This document shows, piece after piece, positions 50,830 to 63,200 of a stretch of 64,000 nucleotides of DNA. This DNA comes from Blasia pusilla (Eukaryota > Marchantiophyta > Marchantiopsida > Blasiales). The notes beneath the pieces are model-generated. The model was not told the origin of the DNA and searched no databases. It saw only the letters and a program-made list of their open reading frames with translations. Position numbers and translations under genes: made by a program. The stretch is taken from assembly GCA_050084515.1 (NCBI GenBank), contig CM114274.1:26164001-26228000 (forward strand). Direction: 5' to 3'. Position 1 is the first letter of the stretch. Each line of letters starts with the position of its first letter.

Positions 50830-52900
50830 ACATTCACACATGTACACAAAGACAACATGACTTATGCAAAATTAGAGTAAAAATGCTACACACAGCCAAA
50901 ACGTTACACTTTCCATGAAACACAAAGTCTTCAAGACATACCCATCTTCCACCATGAAGGAATCTAAATTCTAACCCCCTCCCTCTTACCAAATTCTAGA
51001 AGGAAGGATATTTCCCAAGGTCAACGTCAGAAGGTTAGATCTTTAAACCCCATCTCCACTACTTATATATCCTTGGAAAGATCCAAATGAGCCTTGCCCT
51101 TTATAATTTCCCAAGCTTGTAACCTAGGCTTACACGTTACTACGCAACCATTGATTAAGTCAATAAATGACCTAACCCAGATAAAAAAATACAAAGTCTA
51201 TACAAATTTTTTATCTTGATTTATCAAAGCCATAACTAATCTTATACAATCACTCAAGAAAAAGTTATAGTCACACTTTTTGAATATATGAGTCTTTTAC
51301 GCATATGCTTGCAAGGACCAAGAAGCTTGTTATGATCACGACTCAAAGGGCAATCAACCTTAAGGGAATCGCTAAGGCAAACCCAAAACTAGCTAGTTGT
51401 AAAACTAGAAATGTGAAAATCTATGAGATGAATTGCATTCTTTTAGGGTAAAGGCCGATAGATCTAACAAAAGAAGGCTAAGATAGGCAAGAAACCCTAA
51501 GACCAACCCATGAGACCAAAGGGCGGAAATTTGTGCTATGGGCTAAGACTACTAAAGATGGGAGTGCACCTTGAGAAAAGTTTGAGGAGATATAGTGCAG
51601 AACAACTTGTTAGAACCAAGGATGAGCTAAGATAGGTAAAAGAAAAATTGAGATTATTCTTTGTTGAGGGTGAGTAGCTTCAGAAATAAGGATTATTTAA
51701 CACATGCAATGGTACTATAAGACTAGTTACAAAACATGAATGGCAACATATCCAACCGCAAGATGCAAAGGCATGAGTCGAGAGGGAAATTTCCTTGGGA
51801 CAAATGGAACATGATCATGAGGCGCAAGGCCAAGATGGGCTTGGTGAATCAAGACAAGGTGGAAACACCCTTTAGACCCACCCCTATTAAGATAAGGTCC
51901 AACTAGCCATACATGGAATTGGGAGTATCAATCCATATTTGGGTTGAGGGCCAAAAATAGTGTCCAAGGTGGATACTTGGGAAAGAGAGGAGGAGCAAAG
52001 AACTCCAAGTGGGAACATTCTTCCTTCTTATTTGCTCATTTTCTGAAATAGGGATTTGATTTCGTTTCGTGTTTGGTCATGTTTCAAGTTCTAAGTTCGA
52101 ATAGTGATAGGCACACACCTTGAGGATAATTTTTGCACTCCAACTTGGTGAGAAACGGAAGGAGATAGATCAAGGATCAGGGATGAGGTTCTCTTGGGGG
52201 ATGATGTGTCCTTTGTATTATTCAACACTTGAGATGCAAAGAAAATTTTCGACTCTATCTTGTGGGATGGACGATGAGTTGGGATCTCAGGATCCACCCT
52301 ACCTCTTCCACTTGCAAGGCTAAAGTTGGGAGTATCTTTGCAGATACATCGAAGAGGATTACGATGCCTGGTAATTCCTTCCATCATCCACATGGTAGAA
52401 CTCTAACCATCAACAAACGATGGTGTGACACGATTGCAAACAAAGGATTTGAGAATATGCAATATGAGGTATCCAAATTAGGGTTGGCTCAATTAGGTCA
52501 ACCATATGTAAATGAAAGTCTATGCCTCATCTTTGAGGGATGGGTCACGAAAAAAATTTCTTCTATGCTTGATGGGGCATAGAAAAATGTTTTTGAGACT
52601 CAATCCCAAAGCATTAGAAGTATAAAATCAGAAACCACATAGAAAGATCATGAGAGATAAAACATCTACTAACCTAATGGTCAGTCCAATGGACATACTT
52701 GAGTTTTACCACCTTGAAAAGTAATAGGCCCATGACGGCACACGATAGAAATATGAGGCATTCCTTGACAAGATCAATTTCTAATCTCATTCGGACTCCA
52801 TAGCTTAACCACATCACTTACTTTGGTAGTGCATCCAAAATTTTAAAGAATTTCCACATTTTTGATGTCTCACAAGAAGTGAAACCATTTCACATATTCT
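50830..52900. other. Intergenic, no gene seen
   Basis: AT-rich sequence after the inverted LTR copy. Open frames at 52091-52582 overlap on both strands and show no motif. Confidence 0.5.
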
Positions 52901-52902
52901 TT

Positions 52903-53286
52903 CAGTTCGGTAGACTCGTGTCCACAAACACAAATCCTAAAGCATTATTAGGGTGATTATATTCTTTATTTTAGCTTTGAGAATGGAAGTTTTTTTCACC
53001 ACTGCGGAGGCCTAAATTAGGTCTCCAAGCGTAGGTATATGCATGTGTGAGAGTTTTGTTTTGATTATTGGATCCATCAGAATCCTAATAGTTCAATAGA
53101 TACGTGTCCACGAACACAAATCCTAAAGCATTGTTGGGCCATTTTGGGGTGATTATGTTCTTCATTTTAGCCTTGAGAATGCCAATTTTTTTCACCACCA
53201 TAGAGGCCTAAATTAGGTTTCCAAGCATAGGTATATGCATATGTGAGAGTTTTGTTTTGATTATTGGATCCATCAAAATCCTAATA
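52903..53286. repeat. About 186-bp tandem duplication
   Basis: Copies start near 52903 and 53092. Shared blocks include cgtgtccac, cacaaatcctaaagcatt, gaggcctaaattagg and ttgattattggatccatca. The second copy has about 11 extra bases. Diverged by roughly a tenth, so older than the 55-bp duplication. Confidence 0.85.
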
Positions 53287-56200
53287 TGGGATTTTTTTAA
53301 AGATTCATGGTTTCATGAGGGAATGGGATCTTACTATGGTCTCACATACTGGTTTGAAAATAAAATTACATGGTTGGATGTAAGAGGAATTCACCCTATC
53401 TGCAACAAGGTAGGCTTAAACCCCCATTGGAGGCTTGATGAAGTACACCACGACTACCTCTTTTCGAGACACCCAATTGTTTTGAGACCATTAATGGCAT
53501 CCTTGGTGACAACGGAAACAAATGCCTCTCCATTTGCCAATGTTGTACCATTTCCATGTATCATGGATATAAATGTTTGCAAATCAAGAAGCTACTCTTA
53601 GTAGTAATATAGTTGGATGTAAAAGGAACAACATTCTCTTTGAGGTTACTTCTTTTCGATACCCCTAATAGTTTGGAGACCATTGTTAGTGTCCTTGTTG
53701 ACAACTAAACATAGGGGCATAATTTTTCCTTTACTCGGCTTTGTGTAGCCTTGCTGCTCTCGACTCTCAAAGCACCCTTTTTTCATACGCCTGATGGATT
53801 CCTCCATACCCGGGAACCATCTATTTAATTAAAAGATGATGGGGTTTGAGGAAACCTTCCTCCCGTATTGTCACGTGTACTATGTGCCTTTCTCCAATGT
53901 TGACAAATGCAATATTTAAAAATAAATAAATAAAGATGCAATATTTAACAGAAAAACTAAGTTAACGCGCGTTTGGATGATTTTCTGCAGTATTCTAGTC
54001 TCTTATATTGGGGTCTTGTTTGAATTCCCTTCGAAACGGGAGCCTCTCCATTAGCCAATGTGGGTATATCTTCCCCACACCAACAAAACCTCACAACCCT
54101 CCCTTCCATCACCTCTACACATTGTGGCTGAACTGCGTCCCCGCACCGGCGGGAGCATAACGCTTGTGAAACATGCGCTTATCAAAAAGGCAAGAGCCTC
54201 TTCAAATAAAACACGGGACTCACTTGTAGCTCGGATGTTTTTTTCAAGGAATTCGCTCATAGTCGGGGTCGTAACCAGCACATGTGTCCAAAAATACATC
54301 AATTATTTTCTGTACGATATGATGGCATTTATTCCCGGAATGGAGAGTTACGCTCTTGCTTTCAGAAAAGCGCGAGGGACATGGACGAGGCTCTCGTTGA
54401 AGGTTCCGAAAGAAGATGTATGACTTGGTCCAGCAAGATTTGTTTTTGCAAAACCAGACGAATGTAGTAGTAATGTACGACCAACCAGCATGTTTTGTTT
54501 TTAGGAAAACCGGACGAAGGTACAAAGAGGAGAAGAGCGAGCATAGCGCGTAGGCCACAGAACAGCGTGCACGGACGCGCCGATCCTTGGTTCGGCTCTT
54601 CGCGTGACGAGTTGATTTGCTCTATTTTTATTCATTTTGTTTTTTTCATATCGAAAACGAAAGGGAAAGCGAAAGCGAAATAAGCGACCCTGCTTCTAAA
54701 AGCCGGTCCGTCGAGATTCGGACGCGCAGGCCTCGTAGGGTGCAATCATACTCGGGCGTAACTTGTGAGTCGGTCATGGTTGAAGTCGAATCTTCAAGAT
54801 CGACGCTCACGAGTTCGAGCGACTCGACCTAAAAGAAAGATCTCTCGTTCTTTACATTTAATTCTTCTCGCACGGGGAAAATGACCCGGGCCCCCAGTGC
54901 CCCACCCTTCGGTTTCAGTTCCCAAGGCCTAGCGAACTTCTATGGGATGCGATGGGGCATCATCTTCTTCGAGAGAAGCGACTTCGCCTTTGTGCCCGGT
55001 CCGTGGATGACGTCGTGACATCTCTGGAGCGCACAGTGGCGCAATGCTTCTGCCTTCACATTTATTTCCTTACTTCCTTCCTTCCTTCCGCATCCATCCT
55101 CTCTCATCGTGGAACGCTGCAAAGGCGAGTCGCTCGCCGGCATCCTTTGCAAAATTGCAAGGCAGGAGGCTTGGCCGGTGGATCTCGGCACCGGCCTCCG
55201 TCGCGCGTGGTTGGTGAGAACCGAGGCACTGGTTGGTAAAGTTACTGGATAGCGTCTTACGTCGTGGCGCGGGGAGGGACTTTCTGGCGTGTGCAGGATG
55301 ACTCACGTGACCTATGAGAATGATTTCCACTCCACAGCGCGGCCGTCCATGTCGCGTTTTTTCCTGCTTGGGCCATGTACCTGTGTTGCGGCTCATTCTG
55401 AGAAAGTAAAGGGAAGACTGCTCCTCTGTGTCGAGTGAAAAAAGCCGATGGGAAGATCCTGTGGCGGAACTCTGGCTTCTAGTTTTTTGGCGAATCATCA
55501 TCCGCGACACTGTTCCGATTTTCGACACCCCTAGGACATGATTCCGGGTTTTTCTCTGCCCTTCGCTACAGACTGAGAATACTCCGCGACATCCCATCGG
55601 GGAACAATCCTCCGTGCGGGGAAACCGCAAAGTCGAGAAAGGTGCTCCACGAGTTCCAGAAGGAGACCATTTCAGTCAAACAAACCAAATGCATGCATGT
55701 CATCACCTTGCATGTCAACCCTCTTCATGTCTATCCATTAATGGTGCAAAGCTGAGAAGAGCTTGTGGTTGCTTGCATTGTTAGACCCGAAGTCGCTAAT
55801 CGTGGGATATCATCCATCCTCCCCTCCTCCAACGTAAGGGAAGAAGCAAAACGGACCGACTCATTCATTGGTTGGAGCACTGACGACCGGCAATCAGGGA
55901 AATACGCAGGAATGATCCCCGTGCTTACCATACCGAACGTAAACAAGAGCAGATTGCATGCGAATTTCACCATAATGATACGAAATCTTTGTCATCCACC
56001 TCGCTTGCGCATGTAGTAACATGCGAAACGAAAGGATGTTAATTGCGTATATCGCTGGGAAAACCATCACTGACGCTCGGCTACAGCTGGACTTTGGAAT
56101 TCAACGCGGTTAGCTGGACCCCATTAAGAACCCTAACACCGGTTACTCTACCCCTGCAGCCCGAGTAAAAGTCAACTGCCAAAACTGCGTAGAAGGATAA

Positions 56201-57229
56201 CCGACGTTCCCATATCCTGAGAGGTTTGGCCGTGTGGCGGGTAACTAACGGTTTTTTTCTCCTGCCGGTTTCCAGCCCATTGCTGTAGGGAGCTGAGGAG
56301 GAGGGGAGGCTCAGGAGGTTATGAAATGCCGGGCCAGCCTTTAATGACCGAAATAAGTCCCGGGCACCTGCCACAAAAGCTCGATCCCGGATCTGGACAA
56401 GGCGGGTGGTCGAATCGCCACGTGGAATAAAAGTGCTTTTAAGTGCTCCCATGTCACAATCGACGAAAGGGACGCGAAGATATCCGCGCGAGCGTATGAG
56501 GTGGAAAGCGGGCCCGGGCACTACTCGCGCGATACAGGCAAAGCGAACACGCGCGGTAGCGCGGGGCCGAGAGAAGCGCGGGGGACGGACACTAAGTCGC
56601 ACGGGCGACAGCCGGGAGAAGAGGGGAAGAGCGGAAGCAGCTGGCACCGACGCCGTGCCGAGGCGGGTAAATAGTGAGTAGTAAGTAGTAGTGAGTCGTC
56701 CGTCGACGATGCCGAGAAATTTTGGTCTGTGCAGCTCCAGATATATAGAGAGAGAGAGAGAGAGAGAGAAAAAGAGGGCGAGCAGGATAGCTGCAGGAGG
56801 TGGGACCGGTAATGGCGGGGGCAGAGTAGAAGGAGGGTAGCGTAGGCGAGGAGAGGCGATGGTGGCGGAGCGGAGGTAGTCCGAGCTGTAGTATGTACAA
56901 ACCACATGAGGGGAGCAGCCTTTATGAGATTGCTGTGCTGGCGCAGGAAGTCTGTTGTCGTAGTTATTCCCGCAGAGCGCTGCGCTGACGGAGGAGAAAG
57001 CAGTGCGAGGGAACAAGTGGCTGTGGTACGCAGTCAAGCTAATGCGGGAGAGAGTTTCATTCGTGTTTGGTCGATCGTCCGGGCGGGGCGGGAGGAAGCG
57101 ACTGACATTGAGTGAATGGGAGGGGAAGGTTGCGTTGCACAAGAGACGTAGAGGAAGCTTTGGGAGAGGAGAATTGCCCAGGCTGGAAGACATAGAACTG
57201 ACAGTCGATCGGCGTTTGAGGTGTGATCG
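53287..57229. other. Intergenic and upstream region of the receptor gene
   Basis: 53.3-54.9 kb has no gene. At 55973-55731 a minus-strand frame starts MVKFACNLLLFTFGM, signal-peptide-like, with a good donor (gtaagc) right after; it could be a first exon but no partner exon was found. 56.4-57.2 kb is GC-rich, has an AG repeat at 56747-56769, and is probably the receptor gene's promoter and 5' UTR. The 370-codon minus frame there is a composition artefact. Confidence 0.4.
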
Positions 57230-60200
57230 ATGGGAATATCGAGAGTGGCGTGGGTTTGCCTCGTCGTGGTTGGACTTTTGGCATCGCTGCTGCAGGGCTC
57301 ACATGGAACCACAGATCCTGACGATGGTTAGTTCGTGAGCTTTCCCTCGGTTTCTCATCTCCTGCATGTGCTTGAGGTAGCAGCGGGTGGCCTACTGGTT
57401 CTAGGATGACATCAATCTCTTGGGAATCATAGTCTGTGACAATAACAATCGTCGCCAAACCGCTCTGGCTTCCCCCAAGTTTTCCTTTCACAATGTCACT
57501 CATGCCTCTTTCACAAACTGACTGTTGCAAGTAGATTAGATCAAACGAGGCTCTGGTGCAGACGTCTCTTGCGCATTGTCTCCAACTCGCCTGAGCGCCA
57601 AACAGCAGTCCTGCAGTCATATCATTTGGTGTGTCAGCCGACCATTACTTTTTCCTGAGTCGAAGTACTGGTGCGGCGACATGCACTTATTTCAAATGTT
57701 ACATCGTCCCTTGTTTTCTCTCTCGCTTGTTGTGCGCAATCCGTTGACCAGTATTCTCGGGTACCACTACGGCATGGAGAACTATGATTGTATAACGTAG
57801 ACACACCAGTAAGGTCCCCGACCACGGGGCTAGGGATCTCATCTCTCGTTAAATTCAGGCGCGTAAGAATGTCAGAATGCCGACGCCGAGAGATCTGTGC
57901 TTTGCTAGCAGTTTTCAGCCTTTGTCGTGGTCCTCTCACGGACAAGGTCTTGCAAGCAGTCTTACGTTACTCTTTTAGCGAGCAGCGAAGTGATTTCAAT
58001 TTGTAGTGTTTTCCAATTTTTGCGGTGATGTATTCTGGACTGAATTTTGAATCCGTCAGTCCAAGGTCTGCAGCAGCTCTTTCAAAGTCTGAATTCACCG
58101 TTGCTCTCGGGATGGACCGCAAGTGGAGGAGATCCCTGCGGGGAAAACTGGCAAGGCGTCACTTGCGATGGACAGAGTGTGAAGCAAATGTACGTTGTCG
58201 TTTCTCATGCTTTGTCAAGTCTTAAGCAGTTCAGGAGTTATATTCTATACTATTTCAGAGTGCGTGTTGTAACATGATTTTCTCGGATTTGGAACTATCA
58301 CGCGTGTATCATAGTTTGGCGTTGTAAGCATTTGGCTTGTGTTTTTTCAGCCAACTCTCCGGTCTCGAACTCGGAGGAATTCTGGGCTGGTCTCTGGATC
58401 GATTCAAAAACCTGATCGTTTTGTAAGTATCCATTTTTTTTGCTTTACGCCGTCCATACTCTGCCATTCTCTTCTATGGTTTGCTTTGAATCGTGCTTTG
58501 CTATTTTCCGGATCTTTTAGTTAATACTTGGTTGTGCGTCACGAAATACAACAAAGTCAACGTGAACCAGCTGTTTCGCTCAATTGCTGGTACGCAGCAT
58601 CCGGGAAGCTCTGCGACTGACAGACGATAACTGGAAAGGGAACATTCGGCATTCTTTTCTGAAGATCCAGTCTTGGTTGGCATTTCTGGTCGGGAGGATG
58701 CAGGGATCTGAGCAATAACCAGCTCGATGGACAAATTCCTTACAAAATGCCCCCCAACATTGGACGACTGTAATAGCCTGCCCTTCCTGCTGCAGCTTTA
58801 GAGAAATTAAGCGGCAAAGAAAGTTCTGTTTTCCTCAACTCGTGTCATAGATGAGGTTAAGTAGTGATGACTTCTGGGACATTTTCCGGAAGTACTAGGT
58901 AGTTGAGCCTTTTTGTCTTCACTAAATACGAAATAGCTAGAGACACTGTTTCGCCCATCTCGTGTTCAACTGATGTGCAACATCTGGAAGGAACTGATAG
59001 CCAAAACCGGGGAAGGCCACTTGTAGATGTCTCCAAATTATTCTGCGATGTGATGCCTCTTTACGTCATGATGCAGGGATCTTAGCAGTAACCAGCTTGA
59101 TGGACAAATTCCATATAATTTGCCTCCCAGTATTCGACAACTGTAATAGCCTACCCTTCCTGCTTCAGCATCAGAAATGTCAAGGCAATGAGAAAGGTTT
59201 ATTTTTCTCAATTTATGTGGTAGATATGGTCAAATTGTGACAAATCCTCGGATCTATCCACGGGCTTGCCCGATAGCTTTCACTTTGTGACTCACCAAAT
59301 AATGATGAAAAAGACAGTGATCACACCGTTGGGTTCAATTTCTGTGCTAGTTATGTTCGGCAACTGGGTTAGGACTGACTGACTGACAGACAAGATCTGG
59401 GGAAAAGAACTTCTGGAGTGTTTCCAAAAGACTCTGCTACATGAGAAATTTTGTCGTCATGATGCAGGGACCTTAGCAGTAACCGGCTTGACGGACAAAT
59501 TCCATACAAAATGCCTCGCAACATACGAGAATTGTAACAGTCAATCCTTCTTGCGTAGCTTAAGAGAGACTAAGCCACTGAGAGAGCTCCATATCTCTCA
59601 ATTCGTCTCGTACATTTGGCCAAGTTGTGATCAGTTCTGAGGTCTGCAGACAAGAAGCAGTGGGTGGACTGATAGGCTCTCTGTAGATTTCAGTCCGATG
59701 TAAAATTTACTTCCAACTTTCACTATGTTAATCAACAATGTTTTAGTCAGCCCTTAGCTCTGCAGCATTAGTGGTAATGAAAGACAATCAAATCATGGCC
59801 AAGGGACTTGAAGTGAAGAAAGTGATAAGAAACTGGAAGTCTATGGAGGCTAGGCCTCTGTTGTGACAACTCTTGTCGGCTTGATGCAGGAATCTTAGCC
59901 ATAACCAGCTTGATGGACAAATTCCGTACAAAATGCCCCCTTACATTCAGCAACTGTAATAGTCCATCCCTTTTTCTACGGCCTTGAAGACTGGAAAACC
60001 AAAAAGAAATCTTCACTCCTTTAATTTCAGATTGGCGACTAGTGGGAGGTCTGGGATCCTCGGACAAAATCATTGTAGCTGAGGGAGTTCTGAGACGGTG
60101 GCGCCGCATGCAATAAATCTTGTAGTTTGATCGTAGAGTCTGAGTTGCTACGAGTTTGATTTACGAACTCTTGACACAAATGAATATAAGAATAAATAAA

Positions 60201-63200
60201 ACGGTTTCAGAACCTAACTTTTATTCAGTGGTAGTGTAGTCATGGGAGCCCATCATGAATATTAGATCTCTATGAATCATTGTTGTCAGTCACAGGGTTG
60301 CCCCTCTTGTGTGAGCCTCTATGGCGATCAGAATAGAAAGGGATATAAAGTGACCAGCTGTAAGGCTGCGCCTCTGTCTTGATAAGTGTCTTTGTTGCCA
60401 TGCAGGGATCTAAGCAATAATCAGCTTGATGGACAAATTCCCTACAATATGCCGCCTAATATTCAACAACTGTAAGAGTTCAGCTTGCTTTAATCTCTTA
60501 GATTCCTCCAAGTGACCGACTTGACAAAAGTTCTTGCAGGCACCTGGCATGTCTTGTGCTCACTTTGTTGTGCCTTCTCACGTATAGTTTGGGTTAAATG
60601 CCTAAAAAGATCGTTTAGATTTGGAGCTTTTCCATTCGTGGCTCATTGAAAAGTTTCATAACGGATTACACTTCTTGAAGTCTTCCTTCGGTTACTTTCA
60701 GTTCTTCATTTACTGAACTGCATGTTCTGTTCTATGCAGAAATCTCCAACAAAACAAACTCACCCAAAGCCTCCCTTGGTCAATTGGTCAGCTGGTGTCT
60801 TTAGCTGAACTGTGAGTTCCTCGATGCACACTCTTGGAAGTAGGCTTACTTTCTACGTATATCAGGTTCCGGACAGGCTATGCTAAGCATGAGGACAAAA
60901 CCAAATAGAGGAGGGGATAGATTGCATGTTTCTGCCTCTCCATCAACGAATGTATCTGAGTTGCTACAAGCAGGGCTCGTATTTGTCTATGTTGTCTTTA
61001 CCATAGGACTTAAATTCTGTGATTCTCCAATCTCCTAAATATTTGCGTTGATAACTCTATGACACAGGAGACTTGCCAACAACAACTTCACTGGCACAAT
61101 TCCTGACAACTTTCTGAAGTTGACAGGTTTGACAACAGTGTAAGAAATTGCAACCTTGGGAGATAGGACCCTAACTTGATAGGATCTCTGATTCGTTTTC
61201 ATCTGATTGGAGAAACAATATCACCAAAGTCAGTTTCGCAGAACTGACTTTGGTGATAGTATTGATTTCTGCTATGGTATATGCTTCTTCAAGTTTCAGC
61301 TTCATCTAAGAAGTTCTACTCCACCTGCGAAGTGAGTTGCTAGACTTTTATAATTAGCTAGCCCTTAGAATGAGTGCTCTTGTGAAGTTTGCCAAGACTC
61401 TACTTGTTCTGACTCCAGAAATTGTATTTGCAGGGACCTCTCCCACAATTCCTTAGCTGGTAGCATTCCAAAATCGTTCTCCAACTTATCTGGTCTGACC
61501 ACTCTGTAAGTTCCTGCCTGTTCTATTTGCCTCAGCTAATCCGTCTTTGTCATGGCTTTCAAAGGGGTTTCGTCTCGTTACTTGCTATTTCCTCTAACCC
61601 GGTTGTGCTAATTGTCTCCTCAGATACTTGCAAAATAACATGCTTAGTTCAGGCCTCGAGTCTCTGGAGACTTTGCCACTCCAGACATTGTAAGGTCTTT
61701 CTACCATCAATGTCAGTTTTATTTCCCTCAGATTATATTTTGAGAGAACAAGATTCCTACTGATTTCTTGGTCCTAATCGGTCTTTCTGCTGCTACTTCC
61801 CACGGTTCTATAGCAGATCTACCTCTATAGTACTACTGGGTTTAAATTAAATTACACGTACATAGTCAGTTGACCCAAAAGGATAGTTGGGTGGTCGTGC
61901 TTACTGGTTTGCGCTCTGGACATTGCAGAGATATATCTAATAATGAGTTCAATGGCTGGATACCTGCTCCGTTGCTGTCAATCCCCTCCTTTCAGTAAGT
62001 ACCTCGATACTTCATGATTTTAATCCAGTGAAGGGAGTTAGGTACGCTCTGTGGCCGTCTTTGGAGGCCATCAACATTGTTGTGAACTCGTAATTTTCTG
62101 TCTCTCGCGTTATGTTCCCATGCTTAGTATGCCTGTGTAGTTGACTACGAAGGTAAGTGACTCCACCTTTACAATATTGCCGAAGCTTTCGACTTACATG
62201 ATGTGTCATATTTGCTTTCAGGTCTAATGGTAACCCGCTGAATCAGTCACCTGCACCCCCTCCACCCCCTTCCACCCCACCTCCTCCAGGAACACAACCA
62301 AAGAAATCCCCTCCAAGAAGGACTCCACCCACTCCATCTAGTACAGCGCAACAGACTTCTTTCTGGTCCGGAGGGCGAATTGCTGGCATAACAATCGCAG
62401 CTATCCTGGCTGTGGTGGCATCCGTTCTGATTTTCCTCTTTTTCAAGTGGAAGAATCGAGAAGAAAAAGTGTCGGAGAACGATAAGCAGACCAACAGTTC
62501 GTCTTGGTTGGGACCTCTCATCCCACCTGCCAAAGGTAGTTTCTTGATGTTCCCGCCCCACAAAAAGCAGTTTGTCTTCCTGAGATGTATTAATGGGCAA
62601 TGGCACCTCACTTTTCTCCGTCGTGCTGTTGTGATCCTTGATGACCATGTTATTTAAACGTCTAGAGTTGTGTGTTGGCTCTGTCACGAGTCTAACTGCA
62701 AATTTTGGATTGTTGATGTGGACATAAATGTATCTTAAACTTTTCATGGAAAATTTCTACTCTGTACAAACAGAGAAGTCAAATAGTGATGCAAATTACT
62801 TCAGTGCGCAAGGTACTTCGCCAAGTCCACTCTTGTTGTCCTGTCTTTTCGCCCTCGAGTTCCTTCCTTGTGGATTGGATCAGCGGTGAAAGCACAGACT
62901 GCGGGCTGGTGACTTGGTTTTTGATTGCCTTCATACATGTCCACAGTATTCCTCGGAGAGAAGGAGTCCAAGGAAGACAAGATCAAGGCATCCCCTCCTG
63001 AGAAGACACTCAAGCTGCCTCCTTCAGGTTATAGACCAGTGCCTGGAGATATAAGCTCGGGTAGGCCATCATCGGTGAAGAGTTTAAGAACCGCCATTTC
63101 CGCATCTATATATTCGGTTGCGGATCTCCAGGTTGCCACCAACAGCTTTGCGCAGGAAAATCTCATAGGGGAGGGTTCCCTAGGTAGGGTATACCGAGCT

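Noticed and set aside
55070-55630. 186-codon minus-strand frame
   Set aside because: Basic, low-complexity translation without motif or splice context.
56081-57193. 370-codon minus-strand open frame before the receptor gene
   Set aside because: Pro/Ser/Leu-rich low-complexity translation over a GC-rich region with an AG repeat; overlapping frames are equally long, no domain, and it lies over the receptor gene's likely promoter and 5' UTR.
58704-60471. The five LRR exon copies as pseudo-exons
   Set aside because: Considered, but all five keep frame, length, phase and both splice sites, which decay would not preserve.
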